A DNA stretch of 15,846 nucleotides from AC-69 sp036519575 (GTDB lineage Bacteria; Actinomycetota; UBA4738; HRBIN12), in NCBI GenBank assembly GCA_036519575.1, contig DATDKZ010000242.1, positions 1 to 15,846 on the forward strand, read 5' to 3'. Below, piece after piece: positions 6,681 through 14,484 of this stretch. Below the pieces are notes generated by a model. It ran no database searches. It saw only the letters and a list, made by a program, of their open reading frames with translations, and was not told the origin of the DNA. Positions within the stretch are counted from its first letter, which is position 1, and each line of letters starts with the position of its first letter. A program made the translations under genes and the position numbers.

Positions 6681-7313
6681 GTGTCGAGCCAAACGCTTGG
6701 CGACCGATTGTCGGGGTTGTCCCGTGCTGAGCTCGGAGGCCTGGTGGCGCTCGTGGCCATCACGGTCGGTGGCGCCGGCCTGTGGTACGTGCGTTCGCTC
6801 CCACGTCCGGTCGAGGTCCGGGCGGATGCGGCGTCGCCTGCGGCCGGCGCTTCGGCGACGAGCTCGCCCGACGTCGTTCCGATCCTGGTCGACGTGGCGG
6901 GCTGGGTTCGCCACCCGGGGGTCTACGAGTTCCACGACGGCGATCGGGTCATCGACGCCATCGATGCTGCGGGCGGGGCCAGGCGGGGGGCTGCTCTCGA
7001 CGCGCTGAACCTCGCTGCGCCGCTTTCGGACGGGACGCAGATCCTCGTTCCGAGGAGAGAGGCCTCGGAGTCGGCGGGCTCGGCGACCTCGGCGCCCTCG
7101 GTGGACGGAGGCGTCGCATCATCGAAGGTGAACATCAATTCTGCTTCCGCCGTGGAGCTGGAGGCGCTCCCGGGGATCGGCGAGGTTATCGCCCAGGAGA
7201 TCCTGGATTACCGAACCGCGAACGGCCCGTTCGCATCCGTCGACGACCTGCTCGACGTGAGCGGGATCGGCGAGGTCACCCTGGAGAACATCCGCGACCT
7301 CGTGACCGTGTGA
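6681..7313 (+). CDS. comEA: ComEA, competence DNA-binding protein
   Basis: ComEA binds incoming double-stranded DNA at the outer face of the membrane and hands it to the ComEC channel. The 210-residue form has a short N-terminus, one membrane anchor (about residues 19-38), a Ser/Ala/Pro linker and an SLBB domain (about 67-124, from PILVDVAGWVRHPGVY to GTQILVP). After a second low-complexity linker come tandem helix-hairpin-helix motifs: KVNINSASAVELEALPGIG (149-167) and then VDDLLDVSGIGEVTLENI. This is the complete Gram-positive ComEA architecture. The GTG at 6681 is chosen because GGAGAGGG lies immediately upstream; an in-frame GTG at 6645 would add twelve residues but has no ribosome-binding site. 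comEC follows after 34 nt, so the two are almost certainly co-transcribed. Confidence 0.93.
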   Translation: MSSQTLGDRLSGLSRAELGGLVALVAITVGGAGLWYVRSLPRPVEVRADAASPAAGASATSSPDVVPILVDVAGWVRHPGVYEFHDGDRVIDAIDAAGGARRGAALDALNLAAPLSDGTQILVPRREASESAGSATSAPSVDGGVASSKVNINSASAVELEALPGIGEVIAQEILDYRTANGPFASVDDLLDVSGIGEVTLENIRDLVTV

Positions 7314-7347
7314 CGCGTGCCGCGCAAGACGCTGGTCTGGTGACCGC

Positions 7348-9738
7348 ATGACCACCTGGATCCTGCCGGTCGCGGGTGCAACCTTCTGGGCCGGCCTGAT
7401 GGCTCGCCCGCTCTTCGGGGACTGGATGCCCGTGTGGTCATGGCTGGTGGCTGGGTTCGTCGCGCTCGCATCGTCGTTCGTACTGGCTCCCGCCGATCGG
7501 GTAGGTGGCGATCCCCTGGGTCAGGCCGGCCTGCTCAAGCCGAAAGAGGAGCCGAGGGCGGTATCGGCCGTCACGGTGGGGAGGCTTCAGGTCGGCAGGG
7601 GCTCGCGCGCCGCCCCCCTCCTCGCGACGCTCGGCGTGTTCCTCCTCGCCGTGGGTTGGGGAGGCGCGCACGCCCACAAGGTGGCCGGCTCGCTCCTCGG
7701 CCGCCTGGTCACCGAGCGGGTCACGGTGCATGGCGTGCTTCGGACCGATCCGTCGGCCCAGATCTCCGGGTGGTCGGCGGTTATCGATGCCGGGCAGGTC
7801 GAGTGGGAGGGCGAGGCCGCAGCGGTCCACGAGTCGCTGTGGGTCCAGGGACGGGACCGGCCCCCGCCCGCAGTGCGAGGCGACCGAGTGGTGCTGGCGG
7901 GCCGGATCCTGGTTCCGGACGATCCCGAGTTCGCCGATGCCCTGGCCCGCCGGGCCATCGCTGCGGAGATCATCGTGACGACGTTCCGCCGGCTCGGCCC
8001 GTCGGCCAACCCGTTCGTGCGGGCGGCCCAGTCGTTCCGATCGTTCGTGGGTCGGTCCATCGCCAGACTGTTCCCTCCACGCGAGGCCGGGCTGCTGATG
8101 GGACTGGCCCTCGGCGACGATTCGCGACTCGATCCCGCCCTCGCCCGGGACTTCCAGGCGACCGGCCTGGGTCACCTCCTGGTGGTTTCGGGAGAGAACG
8201 TGGCCATGGTCCTCGGTCCGGTGCTCGGCCTGGCCCTGGCGTTGCGGCTGTCGCGCGTCCCTCGGTTCCTGCTTGCGGGCGGCACCGTCCTCTTCTTCGT
8301 CGTCCTCACCGGTGGCGAGCCGTCCGTGATGCGGGCCGGTGTGATGGCCGGCCTCACGCTGTTCGGCGTCCTGCTCGGGCGCCCCCGGAGCGCGGCGTCG
8401 ATCCTGGCCGGCGCGGTGCTGATCCTGCTGGTGGTCGATCCAGCGCTCGTATGGTCCATCGGGTTCCAGCTCTCGGTGGGAGCGACTGCCGGGATGGTCG
8501 CGCTCGCCACGCCTCTCGCCGGCAGGCTGCGGTTCCTCCCTCGTCCGGTCGCGCTCGCCACCGGGACCTCGCTCGCCGCGCAGATGGGCGTGACCCCGAT
8601 CCTGCTGTTCCACTTCCACGAGGTGCCGGGGGTCACGATCGCCGCGAACCTGCTGGCCTTCCCCGCGGTCTCTCCCGCGCTCCTCTTGGGGATCGCCGCC
8701 GGCGGGATGGGCCTGTTGGTCATGCCCATCGGGCGGGTGCTCGTGATGGCCGCGCTCATCCCCATGCGGTACCTGGAGCTCGTCGCCGATCGGCTGGCCA
8801 GTGCGCCGGTGGCATGGATCACGTCGAACGGCCGCATCCTGCCACTCGCCACCGGAATGCTCGTCTGCATTTCGGCGTGGTGGCTCCGATCCGGCCGCCG
8901 GCTCCCGCGCGCCGCCGTCATCGCCGCCGGCGCGCTCATCCCGCTGTTCATCTGGGTCACCGCGCTCTCGGCCGGGCCGCCGTCCCACCTCGTCATCCAT
9001 TTCTTCTCCGTCGGCGAGGGTGATGCCGCTCTGGTGACCACGCCGGCCGGCGCGAGCATCCTGATCGACGGTGGCCCTGATCCCGAACAGGTGGCGACCA
9101 AGTTGTCCGCGCTGGGGGTGAAGCGGCTCGACGTGGCGATCGCGTCGCATCCCCATGCCGATCACATCGTGGGATTCCCCGGCGTGTTCGCCCGATTCCC
9201 TGTCGGCCTCCTCCTCGAGCCCGGGTGCCCGGATCCCTCGCCCATCTACGCGAACCTGCTGCTCGCCGCACGTGAGGAGGACATCCCAGTTCGTCATCCC
9301 CGGACGGGAGACGCGCTCACCGTCGGCGATGTCCATGTGAACGTGCTCTCACCATCGAGGTGCTTCACCGGGACGGAGTCGGACGCGAACAACGACGCGC
9401 TGGTGATCATGATCGAGCATGGGGAGGACCGAGTCCTGTTCGCCACCGAGCCCGAGGAGCCGGCACAGCAGGAGATGCTGGACGCCGAGGCCGACCTCGG
9501 GGCCGAGGTCCTGAAGGTGCCGCACCACGGGGCGGCGACCTCACTCCCGGAGTTCTTCGAAGCTGTCGACCCCGAAATCGCTGTGGTCAGCGTGGGGCCG
9601 AACGACTACGGACATCCCGTCCCCACGGTGTTGAGCGACCTTCGCGGCACCGGGGCTCGAGTGCTCCGAACGGACCTGGCCGGCGACATCACGGTGACCT
9701 TCGACCCCGACGGGCTGCTCGTAGAATCCGCGGCATGA
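7348..9738 (+). CDS. comEC: ComEC/Rec2, competence DNA-uptake channel
   Basis: ComEC is the polytopic inner-membrane channel that carries single-stranded DNA into the cytoplasm during transformation. The 796-residue protein has N-terminal membrane helices, an OB-like soluble region (about 120-215), and then the Competence domain. That domain is marked by LGDDSRLDPAL (G256) and TGLGHLLVVSGENV (S281-N284), followed by many membrane helices to about residue 545. The C-terminal part is a metallo-beta-lactamase domain with DGG (D574), the metal-binding HPHADH (601-606), VPHHGAATS and a final GPNDYGHP. These metal ligands look intact, which favours an active nuclease domain. The ATG at 7348 has GGTGA four bases upstream. 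Its TGA forms an ATGA overlap with a 9-codon micro-ORF leading to holA. With comEA it indicates natural transformation capability, although pilus genes are not in the window. Confidence 0.95.
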   Translation: MTTWILPVAGATFWAGLMARPLFGDWMPVWSWLVAGFVALASSFVLAPADRVGGDPLGQAGLLKPKEEPRAVSAVTVGRLQVGRGSRAAPLLATLGVFLLAVGWGGAHAHKVAGSLLGRLVTERVTVHGVLRTDPSAQISGWSAVIDAGQVEWEGEAAAVHESLWVQGRDRPPPAVRGDRVVLAGRILVPDDPEFADALARRAIAAEIIVTTFRRLGPSANPFVRAAQSFRSFVGRSIARLFPPREAGLLMGLALGDDSRLDPALARDFQATGLGHLLVVSGENVAMVLGPVLGLALALRLSRVPRFLLAGGTVLFFVVLTGGEPSVMRAGVMAGLTLFGVLLGRPRSAASILAGAVLILLVVDPALVWSIGFQLSVGATAGMVALATPLAGRLRFLPRPVALATGTSLAAQMGVTPILLFHFHEVPGVTIAANLLAFPAVSPALLLGIAAGGMGLLVMPIGRVLVMAALIPMRYLELVADRLASAPVAWITSNGRILPLATGMLVCISAWWLRSGRRLPRAAVIAAGALIPLFIWVTALSAGPPSHLVIHFFSVGEGDAALVTTPAGASILIDGGPDPEQVATKLSALGVKRLDVAIASHPHADHIVGFPGVFARFPVGLLLEPGCPDPSPIYANLLLAAREEDIPVRHPRTGDALTVGDVHVNVLSPSRCFTGTESDANNDALVIMIEHGEDRVLFATEPEEPAQQEMLDAEADLGAEVLKVPHHGAATSLPEFFEAVDPEIAVVSVGPNDYGHPVPTVLSDLRGTGARVLRTDLAGDITVTFDPDGLLVESAA
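9722..9727 (+). promoter_or_regulatory. Putative -10 box (TAGAAT) inside the 3' end of comEC
   Basis: TAGAAT fits TAnnnT and differs from TATAAT at two positions. It ends seven bases before the ATG at 9735. A possible -35, TTCGAC, lies at 9700-9705 with 16-nt spacing. It would provide holA with transcription independent of the competence genes. Confidence 0.45.
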
Positions 9739-9764
9739 CGCTCGTGCCCGCTCCGACCCGATGA
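9735..9764 (+). CDS. Nine-codon micro-ORF linking comEC and holA
   Basis: ATG at 9735 overlaps the comEC stop as ATGA. The frame encodes MTLVPAPTR and ends in a TGA at 9762-9764 that overlaps the holA ATG, again as ATGA. It could pass terminating ribosomes on to holA, or serve as a leaderless start on a transcript from the 9722 box. It may equally be chance; the peptide is not recognised. Confidence 0.25.
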   Translation: MTLVPAPTR

Positions 9765-10720
9765 GCCAGGCCAGGGCACCCGTCCACCTTGTGTGGGGGG
9801 AGGACCCGTTCCTCCTTCGGCTGGCCGCACTCGAGATCTTCGGTCAAGGGGTGCATCCACGCGAGATCGATGCGGGCGCGTGGCAGGGCGGCGAGACGGC
9901 CGATCTGTCCACCCCGTCGCTGTTCGGCGAACGGCGCGCCCTGCTGGTCACCGACGCCAGGCACCTCTCTGAGGACGCGTCGCGCGAACTCTCAGCGTAC
10001 CTTTCCGCCCCGTCGCCGGACGCCACGCTCGTGATCTCGACCGCCGTCGGGGAGCGGAGCAGGTTGCCAGCCCGGCTGGCGAAGCTGGTCCAGGGGGTCG
10101 GCGAGGTCCGCGAGGTCAAGGTGGCTCGCAAGGACCTGCCGGCGTGGGTGGCGAGAAGGGCCAAGGCGAAGGCCCTTGAGTTGGCGCCGGACGCGGCGAG
10201 CGCCCTCGTGGACCGGTTGGGCGAGGATCCCGCTGCCCTCGACCAGGCTCTCGACCAGCTCGGTTCGGCATTCGCCGGCACCCGGGTGACCAGGGAGCTC
10301 GTGGCCGAGCAGTTCCGGGGTCTGGGGGACCAGCACGTGTGGGACCTGTGCGACCGAGCCTTCGCCAGGGACCTTCCGGGAGCCATGCGCTCGCTCGTCA
10401 CCCTGCTTCAGTCGGGCGTGGATGCGCTTCCCATCCTGGGGGGCATCGCGTCTCGCCTGCGGGACCTGATCCGGGTGCGATCGCTGCCCGACCGGATGCC
10501 GCCGGGCGAACTGGCCCGCGCGGCGGGCCTCCGGTTCGAATGGCAGGCTCGCCGGTACCGGGAGAGCGCCCGGCGGTTCTCGATGGACGAGCTTGTCGAT
10601 ATCCACGAACGGGTGGTTGAGGCGGACCGGACGTTGAAGTCGGGCGCCACCGGCGATGTCGTGCTGCCCGCCCTGGTGATGGCCATCACCGGCGAGCGGG
10701 CGATCGCGGAGCGGCGCTAA
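9761..10720 (+). CDS. holA: DNA polymerase III delta subunit
   Basis: HolA is the wrench subunit of the clamp loader; it opens the beta sliding clamp so the tau/gamma complex can load it onto DNA. The 319-residue length is typical. The N-terminus has the expected delta-subunit pattern VWGEDPFLLR (11-20), followed by the AAA-like fold without a functional P-loop. The helical C-terminal collar is recognisable in DLCDRAFARDLPGAMRSL and SRLRDLIRVRSL, and ends with the DRTLKSG segment typical of the family. The ATG at 9761 has no clear ribosome-binding site and overlaps the stop of a 9-codon ORF, which suggests coupling. The position after comEC and next to convergent rpsT is the usual actinobacterial and firmicute arrangement. 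Its TAA overlaps the rpsT stop. Confidence 0.93.
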   Translation: MSQARAPVHLVWGEDPFLLRLAALEIFGQGVHPREIDAGAWQGGETADLSTPSLFGERRALLVTDARHLSEDASRELSAYLSAPSPDATLVISTAVGERSRLPARLAKLVQGVGEVREVKVARKDLPAWVARRAKAKALELAPDAASALVDRLGEDPAALDQALDQLGSAFAGTRVTRELVAEQFRGLGDQHVWDLCDRAFARDLPGAMRSLVTLLQSGVDALPILGGIASRLRDLIRVRSLPDRMPPGELARAAGLRFEWQARRYRESARRFSMDELVDIHERVVEADRTLKSGATGDVVLPALVMAITGERAIAERR

Positions 10721-10995
10721 CCCTCGGGGCTCGCCGCTGCGTTGCCGGCGGCCTTGGCCAGGCGGGACTTGCGCCGAGCAGCGGCCCGCTTGTGCACGAT
10801 GCCGCGGGATGCCGCCTTGTCGATCGCCCGGCTCGCGGAGCGAAGGAGCTCAGTCGCGGCTTCGCCGCCATCCTCCGATACCGGCGTGCGGGCTTTCTTG
10901 GCCGCGGTCTTCAGCTCGGTGCGCACGGCTTTGTTCCGCTCGCGACGGCGCTCGTTCTGGCGGTTCCGCTTGATCTGCGACTTGATATTGGCCAC
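10717..10995 (-). CDS. rpsT: 30S ribosomal protein S20
   Basis: S20 binds 16S rRNA in the body of the small subunit and aids assembly. The 92-residue product begins with the signature ANIKSQIKRNRQNERRRERN and contains the helical middle and the conserved RAIDKAASRGIVHKRAAARRKSRLAK segment. The start is a GTG at 10995-10993, preceded by GAAGGA (minus strand, 11006-11001) with five bases between; the frame extends eleven codons upstream, but that extension does not match S20. The C-terminus has a short Ala-rich tail. The gene is convergent with holA, and the two coding regions overlap by four bases. A -10-like box lies about 70 bases upstream, leaving a leader of about 60 nt, where S20 autoregulation would be expected to act. 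Confidence 0.97.
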   Translation of the reverse strand: MANIKSQIKRNRQNERRRERNKAVRTELKTAAKKARTPVSEDGGEAATELLRSASRAIDKAASRGIVHKRAAARRKSRLAKAAGNAAASPEG

Positions 10996-11061
10996 GGGGT
11001 TCCTTCGCTCAGGCACCGGCATTGGCACGATGCATCCAGATGCCTACCGGCTGAGTGGAGC

Positions 11062-11067
11062 ATCTTA
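11062..11067 (-). promoter_or_regulatory. Putative extended -10 box (TAAGAT) of rpsT
   Basis: On the minus strand TGG precedes TAAGAT, giving an extended -10 of the TGn type. Transcription would start near 11055. No strong -35 is seen, which is common for extended -10 promoters. Confidence 0.45.
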
Positions 11068-11133
11068 CCAGGCAGCAAATCGGCCAAGTTTGGATGGCCA
11101 TGCACGGGACTCCGTGAACCCTTGACCTTGAAC

Positions 11134-11158
11134 GAACGTTGGACGTTAGTGGACGTTC
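11134..11158. repeat. Inverted and direct repeats upstream of the ltrA-like gene
   Basis: GAACGT (11134-11139) and ACGTTC (11153-11158) form an inverted repeat. Within it TGGACGTT occurs twice (11140-11147, 11150-11157), ten bases apart, that is, one helical turn. A TTGACC at 11122-11127 could be a -35 element. The block lies in the 281-nt gap before the ltrA-like gene and resembles an operator; the rest of that gap shows no gene or other structure. Confidence 0.3.
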
Positions 11159-11309
11159 ATGCGGACGCCGGCACAGCCCTGATGGGTCTGACCAAGGGTC
11201 GCTTGTCCGACGGTGCCAGGGTCATAATGGCTCGTGGGAGGGTCAAGACGGACGCTGAGGTGCGATCAGCAACGATCAAGCTCGTGCCGCGCTCGAGAAG
11301 CTCCTAGGG

Positions 11310-12487
11310 ATGGACGATCCACGGGCCGAACACGAACACCGGGTCACCCCCCTCGAGCTCTTCTTCGACCTTGTTTTCGTCTACGCCATCACGCAGGTGA
11401 CGCAGCTCATGTCGCGCGACCCCACCTGGCCGGGAGTCGGCCGCGGGTTGCTCGTGCTCGCCGCGCTTGGTGGGCGTGGACGGGCTATGTCTGGCTCACG
11501 AACACCCTTGAGCCCGAGGAGGGCCGAGTACGGGCGGGCATGTTCGCGGCGATGGCTGCGATGCTCGTCGTTGCCCTCGCCGTCCCAGGCGCGTTCGGAA
11601 CAGACGCGGTGTTGTTCGGGGTCGCCTATCTGCTCGTGCGTTTGCTCAACCTCGCGCTCGACGCGATCGCCGGCAAGCGCGACCCTGGCCTGCTCAGGGC
11701 TGTCATGCGTTTCGCGCCGATGGCCACGATCGGACCTGTGATCATCCTCGCGGCGGGATTTGCCGGCGACCGCGGGCAGGTAGCGCTGTGGGTGATCGCG
11801 CTCGCGGTCCTCTACTCGGGCGCCCTGATCGGTCGCGGGCAGGGCTGGCGCCTGTCCCCGGTTCACTTCGCCGAGCGCTACGGCCTCATCGTCATCATCG
11901 CGCTCGGCGAGTCGGTCATCGCGATCGGCGTCGGAGCCGCCGGGATCTCACTCACTCCTGGCGTCGTCACGGCCGCGGTCTTCGGCATCGTTGTCATCGC
12001 CGCGCTCTGGTGGGCGTACTTCGACGTCGTCTCCGTCCTGGGGCAACGTCAGGTGTCGGAGGCGAGCGGCGCGACCCGCGCCCGGCTCGCGCGTGACTGC
12101 TACAGCTACCTGCATCTGCCGATGATCGCCGGGATCGTCCTGTTCGCACTCGGCCTGAAGGAAACGATCGAGCACGTCCGCGAGCCGCTGGCCACGATCC
12201 CCGCGGTCGCTCTCTGCGGTGGGCTATCGCTCTACTTCCTCGCGCACGTTGCCTTGCGCGTGCGTCTCGTCTACTTCATCCGCCGGGTGACGACGGAGAG
12301 ACCGGGCTGGATCGGTCCGGGCAGGCTCGCCACGGCGATCGGCATGCTGGCGCTCATCCCGGCCGCTCTGGCGCTGCCGGCGCTGACTGCGCTCGTGCTC
12401 GTCGCAGCACTGTGCTGGGCCCTCGTAGCCTGGGATGTCATCCACTACCGCGAGCACCGCATCGAAGTGCGACGAGTGCGGCCCTAG
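11310..12487 (+). pseudogene. ltrA: LtrA-family (low temperature requirement A) membrane protein, frameshifted
   Basis: Two frames together make one protein of about 392 residues, the normal LtrA length. The first frame starts at ATG 11310 and carries the hallmark TPLELFFDLVFVYAITQVTQ. After LLVLAAL the frame must shift by one missing base between 11468 and 11469 to resume as WWAWTGYVWLTNTLEPEE in the frame that ends at TAG 12485-12487. The rest includes HFAERYGLIVIIALGESVIAIG and WWAYFD, both typical of the family, and about ten membrane helices. LtrA was named from a Listeria mutant unable to grow in the cold; its molecular function is unknown. The gene sits between rpsT and lepA, which are usually neighbours, so it is probably an insertion. 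The shift is not in a long homopolymer, which makes a genuine mutation somewhat more likely than for the RTX gene, but an assembly error is still possible. Confidence 0.8.
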
Positions 12488-12596
12488 GCGGATCGTGGCG
12501 ATCGGCTCATACGGCAACCCGAAGTGCTGCTCTCGGTGACGGCCGGCTCTTGTCCACTCCCGAGGGCGGGTCCCGGTGACCTGAGTCGGAAGCGAG

Positions 12597-12602
12597 CATA
12601 GT
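12597..12602 (+). promoter_or_regulatory. Putative -10 box (CATAGT) upstream of lepA
   Basis: CATAGT matches TATAAT at four positions. A start near 12609 would place the GGGAG at 12626-12630 and the ATG at 12634 on a leader of about 25 nt. This is a weak prediction without a convincing -35. Confidence 0.25.
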
Positions 12603-12633
12603 CCGTGGCGGCAGGGTGGCGACCCGGGAGAAT

Positions 12634-14484
12634 ATGCCGGTCGTGACAGAGACCAGCCGCATCCGGAACTTCTGCATCGTGGCTCATATCGACCACGGCA
12701 AGTCCACGTTGGCCGACCGGATCCTCGAGCTCACCCACGCGGTGTCGGCCCGGGACATGCGGGACCAGTACCTGGACCGGATGGACCTGGAGCGAGAGCG
12801 GGGCATCACCATCAAGGCTCAGGCGGTGCGGCTCACACATGAGGTCGATGGCACCCCGTACGTGCTGAACCTCATCGACACACCCGGACACGTCGACTTC
12901 ACTTACGAGGTGTCGCGCTCCCTCGCGGCGTGCGAGGGAGCTGTGCTGCTGGTCGACGCGGCTCAGGGGATCGAGGCCCAGACGCTCGCGAACTTCCATC
13001 TTGCCCGCGACGCCGGCCTGGCGATCATCCCCGCGGTGAACAAGATCGACCTGCCGCAGGCCGATCCGGAAGAGACGGCACGCGAGGTCGGGGAGCTGGT
13101 CGGGTTCGACCCACAGGACGTCCTTCGGATTTCGGCGAAGACCGGCCTGGGCGTGGCCGAACTTCTGCGGCAGGTGATCGAGCTCGTCCCGGCGCCGCAC
13201 GGACGGCGGGAGGATCCGCTGCGTGCCTTACTGTTCGATTCGACGTTCGACGTCTACCGCGGGGTGGTGGCCTACGTCCGGGTGAAGGACGGGCTGCTCC
13301 CGTCGCGAGCGAAGATCCACCTCATGGCGGCGCATGCCGATTCGGAGGCAGAGGAGTGTGGGGTGTTCGCGCCCGAAGCCACCCCGGTTCCTGAGCTCGG
13401 GCCCGGAGAGGTCGGCTATCTCGTCACCGGCATGAAGGACGTCCACCTGGCCAAGGTGGGCGACACCGTCACGACGCCGGGAAAGCACCGGGCCCGGGAA
13501 GCGCTGCCGGGCTATCGCGAGCCGAAGCCGATGGTGTGGAGCGGGCTGTACCCCGCCGAGGGCGGCGACTACACGGCGCTCCGCGACGCCCTGGACAAGT
13601 TGAAGCTGAACGACGCTGCCCTGCAATTCGAACCGGAGACCTCCAAGGCGCTGGGGTTCGGGTTCCGGTGCGGGTTCCTGGGATTGCTGCACATGGACAT
13701 CGTGAAGGAGCGGCTCGAGCGCGAGTTCGGCTTGGAGCTCATCGCCACCGCGCCGAACGTGGAGTTCCACGTGATCCGGGGGAGCGAGGTGATCGTGGTG
13801 CACAACCCGAGCGAGATGCCGGCGCCCGGGACGTACGACCACGTGGAGGAGCCGGTCGTGCTGGCCACGATCGTTACCCCCTCCACGTACCTCGGAGCGG
13901 TCCTGGAGCTCTGCCAGTCACGGCGAGGCGAGCTGATCGACATCACGTACCTGTCGCCCGAACGGGCGGAGGTCCACTACCGGCTCCCGCTCGCAGAGAT
14001 CATCTTTGACTTCTTCGATCAGCTGAAGTCGAAGACCCGCGGCTACGCGTCGCTGGACTACGAGCCGATCGGCTACGAGCGAGCCGATCTCGTCCGGGTG
14101 GACATCCTGCTGCACGGAGAGCCGGTGGACGCGTTCAGCGCGGTCGTGCACCGGGACAAGGCGGCGCACTACGGCAGGCAGCTGGTGGAACGGCTTCGCG
14201 AGCTGATCCCCCGGCAGCTGTTCGACGTGGCCATCCAAGCCGCGATCGGGTCCCGCGTCGTCGCCCGGGAAACCGTCAAGGCCAAGCGAAAGGACGTGCT
14301 GGCCAAGTGCTACGGAGGTGACATCACGCGCAAGCGGAAGCTCCTGGAACAGCAGAAGAAGGGGAAAGCCCGGTTGCGCCGGGTCGGGAGAGTGGACGTG
14401 CCCCAGGAGGCCTTCATCGCCGCTCTCCGCGTGGATCAGAGGGCCGGACAAAGGGCCGGACAGAAGGCGGGGCAGAAGCCATGA
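12634..14484 (+). CDS. lepA: Elongation factor 4 (LepA), ribosome-associated GTPase
   Basis: LepA is a GTPase related to EF-G that acts on stalled or mis-translocated ribosomes and in 30S biogenesis; it is cytoplasmic with some membrane association. The GTPase motifs are complete: AHIDHGKST (P-loop, residues 17-25), the switch RERGITIKAQ, DTPGHVDF (from D82), NKID (136-139) and SAK. The later LepA domains follow, with the LepA-specific C-terminal domain ending KRKDVLAKCYGGDITRKRKL and RVDVPQEAFIAALR. After this core comes a short extra tail, RAGQRAGQKAGQKP, made by 12-bp tandem repeats. The ATG at 12634 has GGGAG just upstream; an in-frame GTG at 12616 would add six residues. Its TGA overlaps the hemW ATG. 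Confidence 0.97.
   Translation: MPVVTETSRIRNFCIVAHIDHGKSTLADRILELTHAVSARDMRDQYLDRMDLERERGITIKAQAVRLTHEVDGTPYVLNLIDTPGHVDFTYEVSRSLAACEGAVLLVDAAQGIEAQTLANFHLARDAGLAIIPAVNKIDLPQADPEETAREVGELVGFDPQDVLRISAKTGLGVAELLRQVIELVPAPHGRREDPLRALLFDSTFDVYRGVVAYVRVKDGLLPSRAKIHLMAAHADSEAEECGVFAPEATPVPELGPGEVGYLVTGMKDVHLAKVGDTVTTPGKHRAREALPGYREPKPMVWSGLYPAEGGDYTALRDALDKLKLNDAALQFEPETSKALGFGFRCGFLGLLHMDIVKERLEREFGLELIATAPNVEFHVIRGSEVIVVHNPSEMPAPGTYDHVEEPVVLATIVTPSTYLGAVLELCQSRRGELIDITYLSPERAEVHYRLPLAEIIFDFFDQLKSKTRGYASLDYEPIGYERADLVRVDILLHGEPVDAFSAVVHRDKAAHYGRQLVERLRELIPRQLFDVAIQAAIGSRVVARETVKAKRKDVLAKCYGGDITRKRKLLEQQKKGKARLRRVGRVDVPQEAFIAALRVDQRAGQRAGQKAGQKP
14440..14475 (+). repeat. 12-bp tandem repeat encoding the LepA tail
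   Basis: Three 12-bp units (AGGGCCGGACAA, AGGGCCGGACAG, AAGGCGGGGCAG) encode the RAGQ/RAGQ/KAGQ tail. The last unit ends five bases before the hemW ATG, and its purine-rich AAGG could help reinitiation. Confidence 0.7.

Noticed and set aside
7434..9023. 529-codon plus-strand frame inside comEC
   Set aside because: It is an alternative frame of comEC, dominated by Arg, Gly and Pro; it has no motifs.
7438..9336. 632-codon minus-strand frame opposite comEC
   Set aside because: It is a shadow of comEC: very Arg/Glu/Gly/His-rich text with no domain and no ribosome-binding site.
10792..11307. 171-codon plus-strand frame across rpsT and its leader, ending just before the ltrA-like ATG
   Set aside because: Most of it is antisense to rpsT; the tail shows no family resemblance and there is no start signal near it.
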